Source of the DNA: G965215145 sp965215145
Lineage (GTDB): Bacteria > Bacteroidota > Rhodothermia > Rhodothermales > JANQRZ01
DNA: 64,000 nt
Direction of reading: 5' to 3'
Assembly: GCA_965215145.1 (NCBI GenBank)
Contig: OZ244038.1
Coordinates: forward strand, 1,550,001-1,614,000
The position numbers and the translations under genes are program-made. This document shows positions 34,372 to 42,989 of this stretch, piece by piece. A model generated the notes under the pieces. The model made no database searches, was not told where the DNA came from, and saw only the letters and a list, made by a program, of their open reading frames with translations. Every line of letters starts with the position of its first letter. The stretch's first letter is position 1.

Positions 34372-35592
34372 TCAGCCCGGCACCTCGTCGCGGAGCTTCT
34401 GGAGGAGGTAGAACTTGAGGTAGTGCGTCTCCGGCATCGCCTCCAGCACGGGGTGGTCGGCGGGCTGCGTGCCGCGGTGGAGCAGCCGGAGCTGGGCGCC
34501 AGCCTTCCGCGCGCTGTAGCGGACGATCTTCAGGAAATCGGCCTCACTCACGGCCTGCGAGCACGAGGCCGTCGCGAGCAGCCCGCCGGGGGGGAGCATC
34601 TGGAGCGCGGTGATGTTGATCCGCTGGTACGCCCTGGTCGCGGCTTCGACGTGGCGGCGGCTGGACGCGAAGCTCGGGGGGTCGAGGATGACGTAGTCGA
34701 AGTCGGCGCGTTCCGTCGCCATCTCGCCGAGACGGTCGAGGGCGTCGGCGGTCTCAGTAGAAACGCGGTCGGCGACGCCGGACAGCTCGGCGTTGTGACG
34801 GGCGCGGGCGAGGGCGTCGTCGCTGGCGTCGAGGAGGTGGACCCGCTCGGCCCCGCCGAGGGCGGCGTGGAGGCCGAACCCGCCGTCGGCGGCGAACACG
34901 TCGAGCACGCGGCGCCCACGGGCGAACGGTCCCGCGACGAAGCGGTTGAGGCGCTGGTCGATGAAGAACCCCGTTTTCGGCCCGTTGAGCACGTCCACGG
35001 CGAACCGCGCACCGCCCTCCGCGATCTCGACCGGCCCGGCGTAGTCACCGTGCAGCACGCCCGTGCTCTCCTCCAGCCCGTCCTTCGGGCGCAGTGCCGC
35101 GTCGTTCCGCTCGACGATGGCGTCGGGGCGGAGGCGCTCGGTGAGGGCGTCGAGGATCGACTCCCGGCGGGCCTCCATCCCGAACGAGAGGGAGGTGTAG
35201 GTGAGGACGCCGCCCGCGTAGCCCGGCGGGCCGTAACGGTCGACGACGAGCCCCGGCAGCCCGTCGCTCTCGCCGAAGGCGATCCGGGCGTGGGTGGCGT
35301 CCGGGAAGGCGGCCTCGCGGAGCGCCACGGCCCGGTCGATCCGCCCGCGGAAGAACGCCTGATCGATCTCGGCATCCGCATCCGAGGTCAGGAAGCGGAC
35401 GGCGATGAGGCTCTCGTCGTGGTAGAGCCCGAGCCCGAACACGGTCCCGTCCTGCCCCTCGACCTGGACGACGGCGCCGCGCCCGGGCCGCTCGCCCATG
35501 CGGACGAGCTGGTTCTGGAACACCCACGGGTACCCCTGCCGGAGCGCCTTTTCTTTTTTCGGCTTGAGGACGACGCGGGGGTAGTCGGGCAC
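34372..35592 (-). CDS. RlmI-like class I 23S rRNA (cytosine) methyltransferase
   Basis: The 406-residue protein has an N-terminal PUA-type domain (VVLKPKKEKALRQGYPWVFQ), a middle domain, and a SAM-binding Rossmann fold with VLDVFAADGGFGLHAALGG. The catalytic-site motif VILDPPSFA and ATASCSQAV near the end fit m5C rRNA methyltransferases of the RlmI/RlmK type. It would modify 23S rRNA in the cytoplasm. A 25-base piece of its 3' region is repeated at 33640-33664. The upstream region contains a cluster of GTAGGGGC-type elements. Confidence 0.9.
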   Translation of the reverse strand: MPDYPRVVLKPKKEKALRQGYPWVFQNQLVRMGERPGRGAVVQVEGQDGTVFGLGLYHDESLIAVRFLTSDADAEIDQAFFRGRIDRAVALREAAFPDATHARIAFGESDGLPGLVVDRYGPPGYAGGVLTYTSLSFGMEARRESILDALTERLRPDAIVERNDAALRPKDGLEESTGVLHGDYAGPVEIAEGGARFAVDVLNGPKTGFFIDQRLNRFVAGPFARGRRVLDVFAADGGFGLHAALGGAERVHLLDASDDALARARHNAELSGVADRVSTETADALDRLGEMATERADFDYVILDPPSFASSRRHVEAATRAYQRINITALQMLPPGGLLATASCSQAVSEADFLKIVRYSARKAGAQLRLLHRGTQPADHPVLEAMPETHYLKFYLLQKLRDEVPG

Positions 35593-35656
35593 GGAGTTCG
35601 ACGGGCAGAGGGAGAGGAGCGGTGCGCGAAGCTACCGCCAGCATCCGTGTGGGGTC

Positions 35657-35847
35657 GTAAGGGCGAACAGCGTTCGCCCTGCCGAGGGTCGTCGCTGACT
35701 CACCGTGGGATCGTAGGGGCGCGGTTCATCACGTCCTGCCGAGGGTTGTCGCCACCTTCAGTCTGGCAGCGTCTGTAGGGGCGAGGCACGCCTCGCCCTG
35801 CTGAAGGACTGCCACCACACCTCGGGCACGGCACCGCCGCGCCCCTA
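35657..35847. repeat. Tandem cluster of degenerate GTAGGGGC elements
   Basis: Three units begin at 35657, 35713 and 35775 (56 and 62 bases apart), followed by a right half-element ending GCCCCTAC at 35847. Two units keep hairpins (AGGGCGAAC/GTTCGCCCT and GGCGAGG/CCTCGCC). Their right ends read CCTGC rather than CCCTAC. The linker GAGGGTYGTCGC is also repeated. This cluster fills most of the 388-bp gap between the divergent rlmI-like and PorV-like genes. Confidence 0.8.
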
Positions 35848-35915
35848 CGGGGGACGACGGCGCTACGCGAAATAACCCCGCGCGGGGGACGTTCACCGAG
35901 GGCACTCGAATATCG

Positions 35916-35948
35916 GTTGCCCCGGCCGATACGAATGTGCGATGTTTG
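35916..35948 (+). promoter_or_regulatory. Candidate promoter for the PorV-like operon
   Basis: GTTG at 35916-35919 and GATGTTTG at 35941-35948, 25 bases apart start to start, with the TTTG half intact. The ATG at 35981 follows after a leader of about 30 bases. Confidence 0.45.
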
Positions 35949-35980
35949 TCAGGCCCGAACCCGGCTCAACCCGCTCCCCG

Positions 35981-37060
35981 ATGCCCCTGCGCCGCCTCGC
36001 TCTGCTCCTCGTCCTCCTTGGCGTCACGGCTGCTTCCGCCTCCGCGCAGCGCGTGGCGAAGTACGGCGCCGACTTCCTCGCCGGGGGCGTCGGCGCCCGC
36101 GCGCTCGGGATGGGGGGGGCCTACGTCGCCGCGGCCAACGACGTCACGGCGACGTACTGGAACCCCGCCGGCCTCAGCGACACCTTCTACCCCCAGGTCG
36201 CCTACATGCACGCCGAGCGGTTCGACGGCATCGTGCAGTTCGACTACGGCGCGCTGTCGTTCCCCGTCAACACCCGGAGCAGCCTCGGCGTCGCCTTCTT
36301 CCGCTCCGGCGTGGACGACATCCCGAACACCCTGAACGCGTGGGAGAACGGGCAGCCCGTCGCCGAGAACGTCACCCTCTTCTCCGCGGCCGACTACGCC
36401 TTCTTCGTCACCTACGCCCGGCGGCTCCGCGAGAACCTCTCGGCCGGCGCCTCGGTCAAGCTCGTCCGCCGCTCCATCGGCGACTTCGCGAGCGCGTGGG
36501 GGTACTCCCTCGACGTCGGCGCGCAGTACCAGCTCGGCCGCGTCGCCTTCGGGGTGAACCTCCAGGACGTGACGGGGATGCTGCAGTCGTGGAGCGTGGA
36601 CCAGGGCGAGCTCGCCGGGCTCGAGGCGTTCGGGCAGGCGCTCCCCGTGGGCGGCTCCGAGATCGTGCTGCCCGTGGCCCGCCTCGGCGCCGCCGTCCTC
36701 GCCTTCCCGCTCACCGACGACGTCGGGCTCACGGCCGGGCTCGACCTCGACCTCGCCTTCGACGGGCAGCGCTCCTACGCCTTCAACGCGGGCGACCTCT
36801 CGTTCCACCCCCGCCTCGGCACGGAGCTGAGCTACAAGGGCGTCGTCGCCGTCCGCGCCGGCATCTCCGACGTCACGGACTCCGAGCGCTTCGGCACCCA
36901 GGTGACGCCGACCATCGGGGCCGGCCTCGCGCTCGGGCGGTTCGACGTGGACTACGGGTTCGGCGACTTCGGCGGGGTCCGCCAGGAGCTCGGCTACAGC
37001 CACCGGGTCTCGCTCCAGTACACCCTCCGCAACGACCGCTTCCTCCGCCGCGACCGATGA
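35981..37060 (+). CDS. PorV/PorQ-family outer-membrane protein
   Basis: The 359-residue protein has a signal peptide (about 1-22) and opens with the family signature YGADFLAGGVGARALGMGG, then AYVAAANDVTATYWNPAGL. The rest is a FadL-like barrel with GYSLDVGAQYQLG and LGYSHRVSLQYTLR near the end. In T9SS bacteria PorV shuttles cargo at the outer membrane, and related proteins of unknown role are common; three T9SS cargo proteins occur in this window. An ATG at 35942 would add 13 residues ahead of the signal and is not preferred. The stop overlaps the next start by 4 bases. Confidence 0.85.
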   Translation: MPLRRLALLLVLLGVTAASASAQRVAKYGADFLAGGVGARALGMGGAYVAAANDVTATYWNPAGLSDTFYPQVAYMHAERFDGIVQFDYGALSFPVNTRSSLGVAFFRSGVDDIPNTLNAWENGQPVAENVTLFSAADYAFFVTYARRLRENLSAGASVKLVRRSIGDFASAWGYSLDVGAQYQLGRVAFGVNLQDVTGMLQSWSVDQGELAGLEAFGQALPVGGSEIVLPVARLGAAVLAFPLTDDVGLTAGLDLDLAFDGQRSYAFNAGDLSFHPRLGTELSYKGVVAVRAGISDVTDSERFGTQVTPTIGAGLALGRFDVDYGFGDFGGVRQELGYSHRVSLQYTLRNDRFLRRDR

Positions 37061-37863
37061 AACCGCTCGAGCTCGCCTCGCCTGTCCTGCTCCTCGTCCT
37101 TACCTCGGCGCTGGCCGGGTGCTCGCTCTTCGGAGGCGGCGACGGCGGCCTCGCGCCGATCACGGGCGACCTCCGGGTCGCCGTCACCGAGCAGATCCAC
37201 GACGGCCTCGCCCTTGGGGGGACGGCCGACCCCCGCCTCGAACTCCGCGTGCAGAGTGACGAGCGCTACGACTGCGACGGTGGGAGCCTCGTCACCCGGT
37301 TCGAGCGGCGCGGCGAGCAGCTGCGGCTCGCCGTCCGGGGCCGCTCGATCCCGGACGGGATCTGCATCCATTCGGTCGGACCGGCTACGGCGCGCGTCGA
37401 CCTCGACCTGCCGGCGGGGACCTACACGCTGGCGCTCGAAGCCCGTGGCCGCACCGACCGCTACACGCTGGAAATCACCCCTGACGTGATCCGGCTGACC
37501 CCCGTTGAGGTGGCGGTGAGCGAGCCGGAGTACGAGGCGGCCCGGCGGGTGCCGGAGCACTCCTTCGGGCTCTACTGCTCGGGCCGCGCCGCCGACGCCG
37601 AGGCGCCCTGCGCTGAGCTGATCGCGGAGCTGCGCTCGGCGGCGGACCTGGAGGAGGTCACGCCGCCGGAGGAGGGCTTCTGGCCGTACCCGCTCTATCC
37701 GCTAGACTCGGCGCTCCTCTCGCCCCGCTTCTTCCGCGCCCGGACGGCGGAGGACCTGGAGGCGGCGCAGCGGCGGATCGCGGATTACCCCGCACCCACG
37801 GGGGCGTCGATCTACGCCATCACGTGGCGCGGCGGGATCGTGGACGCTGACCAGGGCCGCTGA
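37057..37863 (+). CDS. Lipoprotein, function unknown, paralogue of the next gene
   Basis: The 268-residue product has a lipoprotein signal with LAGC and starts on the 4-base overlap with the PorV-like gene. Residues about 60-150 (DERYDCDGG, LRLAVRGRSIPDGICIHSVGPA, AGTYTLALEARGRTDRYTLEI) are clearly related to the following protein. The C-terminal 110 residues, with their own cysteine pair (YCSGRAADAEAPC), are unique to it. Cysteines in the shared part may form a disulfide. It probably sits in the inner leaflet of the outer membrane. Confidence 0.65.
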   Translation: MKPLELASPVLLLVLTSALAGCSLFGGGDGGLAPITGDLRVAVTEQIHDGLALGGTADPRLELRVQSDERYDCDGGSLVTRFERRGEQLRLAVRGRSIPDGICIHSVGPATARVDLDLPAGTYTLALEARGRTDRYTLEITPDVIRLTPVEVAVSEPEYEAARRVPEHSFGLYCSGRAADAEAPCAELIAELRSAADLEEVTPPEEGFWPYPLYPLDSALLSPRFFRARTAEDLEAAQRRIADYPAPTGASIYAITWRGGIVDADQGR

Positions 37864-37866
37864 CCG

Positions 37867-38349
37867 ATGCGTCGGCTCACCCTGCTGTTCCCTGTCTTGA
37901 TCCCCGCTCTGGCGCTGGGATGGGCCGGCTGCTCGCTGTTCGATGGCGACGACGAGGAGCTGCTCCCGATCCCGGAGCGGCTCACCGTCGGGCTACAGCG
38001 GCCCGATGCCGTCCCGGAGGAGGTTAGTCCCAGGGCCGCGTTCCTCCGCCTGCGCTCGGAGGACGACTACAGGTGCCTCGGTTACCGGATCGCCACGCGG
38101 CTCAGCTTCGACGGGGAGATCCTCCGGCTGGAGGTCCGCGGCGTCGAAGAGCCGGAGGGAGGCTGCTACACGGCACTCGGCCCGGCCGAGTTTTCTACCT
38201 ATCTCGAACTGGGCGAGGGGGCCTACGGGCTCTATATCGAGACGGATGATCGCACCGACCGCTACCGGCTAGAGATCGCGGCCGACGCCGTCCGGCTGAT
38301 CCCCGAAGAGACCTCGTTCACCGCGCCGGAGCCGGGGGAGGGGGGATGA
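37867..38349 (+). CDS. Lipoprotein, function unknown, paralogue of the previous gene
   Basis: A 160-residue lipoprotein (signal ending WAGC) consisting of only the shared domain: DDYRCLGYRIATRLSFDG, LRLEVRGVEEPEGGCYTALGP, GLYIETDDRTDRYRLEI, VRLIPEE. Alignment with the previous protein is colinear, including both cysteines and the DRYxLEI strand, so the two arose by tandem duplication. It starts 3 bases after the previous stop and overlaps the tonB-like start by 4 bases. Confidence 0.65.
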   Translation: MRRLTLLFPVLIPALALGWAGCSLFDGDDEELLPIPERLTVGLQRPDAVPEEVSPRAAFLRLRSEDDYRCLGYRIATRLSFDGEILRLEVRGVEEPEGGCYTALGPAEFSTYLELGEGAYGLYIETDDRTDRYRLEIAADAVRLIPEETSFTAPEPGEGG

Positions 38350-39065
38350 AGCGCGACGACCGGATCGGCCTCGGGGTGAGCCTCGGGCTCCACGCCCTGC
38401 TCCTCGCCGTGTTCGCCCTCTCGGTGGCGGCGCGCGAGCCGGAGCCGCTGGGGCTCGTCGAGGTCGAGTTCGGCCCCATCGAGCGGGCGCAGCCGGCGGC
38501 CCCCGCGCCCACCCCCCGCCCCGCGCCCACCCAGCCCGAGCCGCAGCCCGATCCGCCCGCGCCGCGCCCCACGCCGCCCGCGCCGGTGGACCTCCCCGAC
38601 CGCCGCGACACCCCCGAGCCCGACCGGCTCCCACCACCGGAGCCCGAGGAGACCGTAGCCCCGCCCGCGCCGCCGCAGCCACAGAACCCGCCCGCCGAGC
38701 CCGATCCGCAGGAAGAAACCGGCGGCAATCCCGAGGGCGAGGCCGGCTCCTCCTCTGACACGGGCGACCCCGGCCCGGCCCCCGCCCGCCGCGCACCGTT
38801 CGACATCGAGGGGCTGAACCGGACGTTGGAGGGGAGCCCCGCGCTCCCGCAGAACCCCGGCGTCCGCGCCTCCTCCGAGGTCACCGTCTGCGTCCGCCCC
38901 GACGGGAGCGTAGCGCGGGCCTACCCGGAGCGGCTCTCCGGCGTCCCCGGCCTCGACGCGCGCGCCGCCGCGGCGGTGAAGCGGTGGCGGTTCAACCGGC
39001 TCCCCCCCGCCGCCCCCCAGGCCGAACAGTGCGGCACGGTGACGTTCCGGTTCACGCTGGAATGA
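38346..39065 (+). CDS. TonB-family energy-transducing protein
   Basis: The 239-residue protein has an N-terminal membrane anchor (GLGVSLGLHALLLAVFALSV, about 8-28) and a long proline-rich periplasmic linker (about 45-145). The C-terminal TonB/TolA-like domain has SEVTVCVRPDGSVARAYPER and AAAAVKRWRFNRLP. It would pass proton-motive energy to outer-membrane transporters. Two cysteines in the C-terminal domain (VCVRP and EQCGTV) could form a disulfide. No ExbB/ExbD genes are adjacent; it is the last gene of the PorV-lipoprotein operon. Confidence 0.85.
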   Translation: MKRDDRIGLGVSLGLHALLLAVFALSVAAREPEPLGLVEVEFGPIERAQPAAPAPTPRPAPTQPEPQPDPPAPRPTPPAPVDLPDRRDTPEPDRLPPPEPEETVAPPAPPQPQNPPAEPDPQEETGGNPEGEAGSSSDTGDPGPAPARRAPFDIEGLNRTLEGSPALPQNPGVRASSEVTVCVRPDGSVARAYPERLSGVPGLDARAAAAVKRWRFNRLPPAAPQAEQCGTVTFRFTLE

Positions 39066-39312
39066 TGGGAGGGGGCCAGGCTGTGAATGGGAGGTGGTAG
39101 GGTGTGGATTGAGCCCCCACCATCCACTACCGTGCAGGATGCTTGATCGTGAGCCCGCGGTCAGACCCCCTGCCGCGCTTGCGCCGCCTGCGGCTCAGGG
39201 CAACGTAAGCGGGGGGTGGAGCTCACGAGCAAAGGCCCCTCACGCTAGCTACCCTCCGCCATCCCCTGTCCACCCTCAGCTACCCACTGCACCACAGGAC
39301 GCGCACCGCGCC

Positions 39313-41013
39313 TCACAGCTCCACGAACACCTCGGCGCGGACGAACAGCCGGTCCTCAGCGCTGCCGTCCCACCGCTGGTAGTCCCCTAGCAGCGCGAGG
39401 CCGATGTCGCGCACGGGCTCCCACACGAGCCGCGCGGTGACGCCGGGGCCGCGGAACACGTCGCCTGCGAGGAACACCTTGTTCATCTCCGAGAACGGCG
39501 GCTGCCGCCCGTCCGTCACGTCGCCGCCGACGTTTTCGATGACGGTTCCGGTCTCGGGGTCCACGGGGTTCTCGCCGCGGCGGGCGTAACGGCCGACTAC
39601 CTCGGCGCGGACGCGGTGGGGGAGCCACGACCGGAGCCCCACGGCCCACTGGTCGGCGTTCGGCCCGAGGGGGTGGCCGAGGGAGAAGCCGTTGTGCGTG
39701 TACGAGTTGTAGAACGAGCCGTCAAGTAAAAAGCGGTGGGTGTAGACGAACGGCTCGATCCGGGTGTACTCGACCCACCCGAGCGCCGGCCCGGCCGTCA
39801 CGCCGAGCCCCGCCTGCACCGCCCACTTGTTGTTGTACGAGTTCTGCCCAAACTGCCCGAAGTCGAGGTCGTCGGCGAGGAACGTCCCGTAGAGCTCGAC
39901 GCGGTCGAGCGGACGGAGGACGCCTTCGAGGGCGAACAGCGTGTTGTCGCGGTCCCAGAGCGCGTGCTCGGCCGTTTTGAACGGGTTGAGCGGGTTGAGG
40001 TAGGCGAGCTCCGGCCCGCGCCGGCCGTAGACGACCATCTCGGAGAACGCGAGGCTCAGCCGCCGCCAGGGGTTCACCGTCAGGCGGTGCACGGCGAGGT
40101 AGCGCTCCGGCCCCAGGAGCACGCCGTCGCCGTCGTCCCCCTCCCGCACGAACGCCCGGTCGCCGATGGCGGCGTGGAGGAAGTGGTACTGCACGGCGCG
40201 GGTGTCCAACCCAAGCCGAACGTAGCCGAAGTGGTCGGCGGCGCCGGAGAGCACGAGCGGCTGCCCGAACGAGGCGCCCGCCACGAGGCTCGCCCACCCA
40301 ACCTCGGCGGAGAACGTCGCGCCGCCGGCCGTGCCGGGACGGTTCGCCACGCGCAGCGAGGCCGTCGAGCGATCGAAGCTGCCGGGCGGGATGTCCTGCC
40401 GGCCGACGTAGTAAAGCGAGGCGAGGGTGGGGTCGCTCTGGAGCACGCGGGTGTCGCCGGCCACCTGGAGCCCATCGAACGTGCCGCTGTAGAAGCCGAC
40501 GATGCCACGCCAATGGCCCTGGAGGACGCCCTCCGGGACGAGGGCCAGCCCGCGGTACGGCTCGCCCTCGTCAGCCAGCCGGAGCTGCCCGCGGCCGACG
40601 GCGCTGAGCGCCACGCGCCAGTCCTCCGAGCGGTGGTAGTAGAGGAACTTCTCGGTCTCCGCCCCGAGCGGCAGCCCGATCCGCCCGCCCGGCCCGATCA
40701 CCGCCTCGATAGCCTCTGGGGGCTCGAAGAACTCGCGGCGGTAGCGCGCCAGCCAGTCGCGGGAGAAGGCGTCCAGCGCCACGCCGGCGCCGCTCCGCTC
40801 GTCGAGCCGGTCGAGGTGGGTTTGGATGCGGGCGCGGCCAAGGGGGCGGAGCTCATGGCGGTACTCGGGGAGGAGGCCCCGGACGCGCTGCTGGTGCAGG
40901 AACTCGTAGACCGGGTGCTCGGCCGGCACGATCTCCGGCTGCGCCGAGGCGTCGGGCGCGACGAGCGGCGTCAGGAGGGCAACGAGAAGAGCAGGGGCGA
41001 GGCGGAGCCGCAT
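39313..41013 (-). CDS. Wzi-like outer-membrane beta-barrel protein
   Basis: The 566-residue product starts at MRLRLAPALLVALLTPL with a signal cut near SAQ. It then shows an N-terminal helical head (VYEFLHQQRVRGLLPEYR) and a barrel with ELAYLNPLNPFKTAEHALW, LYGTFLADDLDFGQFG and NKWAVQAGLG. This is the capsule-assembly Wzi pattern also seen at 28191-29873, and both share the AYLNP segment. It is divergent from a sugar transferase gene, which fits a role in surface polysaccharide. The frame continues to 41076, but that part has no signal-like sequence. Confidence 0.75.
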   Translation of the reverse strand: MRLRLAPALLVALLTPLVAPDASAQPEIVPAEHPVYEFLHQQRVRGLLPEYRHELRPLGRARIQTHLDRLDERSGAGVALDAFSRDWLARYRREFFEPPEAIEAVIGPGGRIGLPLGAETEKFLYYHRSEDWRVALSAVGRGQLRLADEGEPYRGLALVPEGVLQGHWRGIVGFYSGTFDGLQVAGDTRVLQSDPTLASLYYVGRQDIPPGSFDRSTASLRVANRPGTAGGATFSAEVGWASLVAGASFGQPLVLSGAADHFGYVRLGLDTRAVQYHFLHAAIGDRAFVREGDDGDGVLLGPERYLAVHRLTVNPWRRLSLAFSEMVVYGRRGPELAYLNPLNPFKTAEHALWDRDNTLFALEGVLRPLDRVELYGTFLADDLDFGQFGQNSYNNKWAVQAGLGVTAGPALGWVEYTRIEPFVYTHRFLLDGSFYNSYTHNGFSLGHPLGPNADQWAVGLRSWLPHRVRAEVVGRYARRGENPVDPETGTVIENVGGDVTDGRQPPFSEMNKVFLAGDVFRGPGVTARLVWEPVRDIGLALLGDYQRWDGSAEDRLFVRAEVFVEL

Positions 41014-41134
41014 ATGCAGGGGGAGGAGTAGGCGAACCGGCGCGCGGAAGCTATCCCCGCCGCCGTCACCGGGCAACGCACGCCGCCGTGCCCGTCACGC
41101 ACAGAGCCGTGGGGGTGGGGATTTTTTCGCCCTG

Positions 41135-41166
41135 CTTGCAGAGGTCAGGCGGGTGAGCTACCTTGT
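41135..41166 (+). promoter_or_regulatory. Candidate promoter for the sugar transferase gene
   Basis: CTTG at 41135-41138 and TACCTTGT at 41159-41166, 24 bases apart start to start, upstream of the GTG start at 41250 with a leader of about 80 bases. Confidence 0.4.
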
Positions 41167-41249
41167 CGTGAGTAATTCGTGACCCCTCCTCCTCCCCGCA
41201 GGCCCTATCCGCTAGCTTGCTACGCGCGTAAACCACCTCAGCCGCGCCT

Positions 41250-42833
41250 GTGGCACGCCACGTCGAACGGCTCGCCCTCGTCCTGACGGACGCGGCGGCC
41301 CTCCTGCTCGCCTTCTTCGGATTCCGGCTCGCCCAGGGAGTCCTCGGCCTCGGTACCCCCGTCGGATCCGCCGGGGAGACGTTCGCGCTGCCGCCGGTGG
41401 CGCTGCTCGGGGGGTTCTGGTTCGTGCTCTTCCTCTTCGCGGGGCTCTACCGCGAGCGCTACGCGGCCAGCAGGTTCGACGAGTTCGTGACGGTGCTGAA
41501 GGTGACGACCGTGGGGACGCTGCTGCTGTTCTTCCTCCTCTTCATCGACCGGCTCGACGCCGTCGCGGCGCGGGAGGGCGTCGTCGGGTACTGGGCGCTG
41601 ATGCTGGTCTTCGTCGGCGGCGCGCGGTTCGCGTTCCGCAGCGTGCAGAAGGCGCTCATCCTCCGGGGCCGCGGCGTCCACCGCGCCGTGATCGTGGGGT
41701 GGAGCGGGGAGGTCGAGGGCGTGCTCCGCGAGGTCCAGCGCTACCCCGAGGCCGGCCTCCGCGTGGTCGGCGCCGTGCGCCTCCTGGCCGAGCCGATGCC
41801 GGAGCTCGTCGTGCCGGCGCAGGGCGCGTCGGCCGGGCCGCCTCTGGGGCCGCGGCCTGAGAACGGGCCTCCGAACGGGCCCCCGGCTGCGGACGAGCCG
41901 CCGGCGCAGTACGTCGGCGGCGACGGCGTGGCCCGCGTCATCGCCCACGGCGACGACACCCCGGCCTTCGACTCCGACGGCCTCTCGACGACCGTCCACA
42001 CCATCGCGGCGCTGCCCCGCCTCATCGACCGGCTCGGCGTGCAGGACGTGCTGATCGCCCTCGGCTCCGGCGACCACGCCTACCTCGACGAGGTGCTCCG
42101 CGTCTGCGACGGAAAGACCGCCCGCGACGGCCGGCCGGTCGCGCTCAAGCTCGTCCCGGACTTCTACTACGCCGTCGGGGGGATGGCGCGGACGGAGCAC
42201 ATGTACGGGCTCCCGCTGATCGAGGTGCTGCCGGTCCCGACGCCGGCGTGGGAGCGCCACGCCAAGCGGCTCATCGACGTCGTGGTGAGCCTGACGGTGC
42301 TCACGGCCGGGCTCCCGCTGTGGCTCGCCGTCGGCGCGCTCGTGAGCCTCACCTCGCTCGGCCCCGCCATCTACCGCCAGACCCGGATCGGCCAGCAGGG
42401 GCGGCCCTTCACGATGCTGAAGTTCCGCACGATGGAGCACGACGCCGAGCGCGACACCGGCCCCGTCTGGGCCGCGAAGGACGACCAGCGCTCGACGCCC
42501 CTCGGCCGCCGCCTCCGCGCGCTCCGCCTCGACGAGATCCCCCAGCTCGTGAACGTCCTCGCGGGCGACATGAGCCTCGTCGGGCCACGCCCGGAGCGGC
42601 CGTTCTTCGTCGAGAAGCTCGTCCGCGAGATCCCCCTCTACAGCCGCCGCCACCGCGTCAAGCCCGGCGTGACGGGGCTGGCCCAGGTGAAGTGGCGCTA
42701 CGACCAGGACCTCGAGGACGTCCGGCAGAAGCTGAAGTACGACCTGTTCTACATCGAGAACATGAGCCTGCGGATGGACATCCAGGTGCTGCTCCAGACC
42801 GTCCGCGCCGCCCTCTCGCAGAAGGGGCAATAG
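41250..42833 (+). CDS. Polyprenyl-phosphate sugar-1-phosphate transferase (exopolysaccharide initiation)
   Basis: The 527-residue protein begins with GTG and has four N-terminal membrane helices, then a Rossmann-like cytoplasmic region (about 140-330). From about residue 335 comes the catalytic bacterial sugar transferase domain: KRLIDVVVSLTVL, LKFRTMEHDAE, LRLDEIPQLVNVLAGDMSL, VGPRPERPFF and KPGVTGLAQV. It moves a hexose-1-phosphate to undecaprenyl phosphate, the first step of capsule or exopolysaccharide repeat assembly. The middle linker (about 190-215) is unusually proline-rich. Confidence 0.92.
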   Translation: MARHVERLALVLTDAAALLLAFFGFRLAQGVLGLGTPVGSAGETFALPPVALLGGFWFVLFLFAGLYRERYAASRFDEFVTVLKVTTVGTLLLFFLLFIDRLDAVAAREGVVGYWALMLVFVGGARFAFRSVQKALILRGRGVHRAVIVGWSGEVEGVLREVQRYPEAGLRVVGAVRLLAEPMPELVVPAQGASAGPPLGPRPENGPPNGPPAADEPPAQYVGGDGVARVIAHGDDTPAFDSDGLSTTVHTIAALPRLIDRLGVQDVLIALGSGDHAYLDEVLRVCDGKTARDGRPVALKLVPDFYYAVGGMARTEHMYGLPLIEVLPVPTPAWERHAKRLIDVVVSLTVLTAGLPLWLAVGALVSLTSLGPAIYRQTRIGQQGRPFTMLKFRTMEHDAERDTGPVWAAKDDQRSTPLGRRLRALRLDEIPQLVNVLAGDMSLVGPRPERPFFVEKLVREIPLYSRRHRVKPGVTGLAQVKWRYDQDLEDVRQKLKYDLFYIENMSLRMDIQVLLQTVRAALSQKGQ

Positions 42834-42904
42834 GCAGCGCGCAGCGAGCAGAGGCGGGGGAAGACCCGGCCGCGCCCGCCTCGGTGACGACCGTCTCTGT
42901 GGCC

Positions 42905-42976
42905 GTAGGGGCGCGATACATCGCGCCCTTCCGGAGGCCGACTGCAGTGCAGGGCAGGCACAAGGCCCGCCCCTAC
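42905..42976. repeat. Compound GTAGGGGC element with two hairpins
   Basis: A left unit at 42905-42932 starts GTAGGGGCGCGAT and folds as GGGCGCGA/TCGCGCCC. A right unit at about 42949-42976 ends GGCCCGCCCCTAC. The outer ends are canonical and the two inner ends are diverged, so the 72-bp whole looks like a two-hairpin composite. It lies between the convergent ends of the sugar transferase and moxR genes. Confidence 0.85.
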
Positions 42977-42989
42977 GGAAGGAGGACGT

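Noticed and set aside
35657..35847. Possible CRISPR array
   Set aside because: The units are self-complementary hairpins with decayed ends and similar linkers, not identical repeats with unique spacers. There are only three units and no cas genes.
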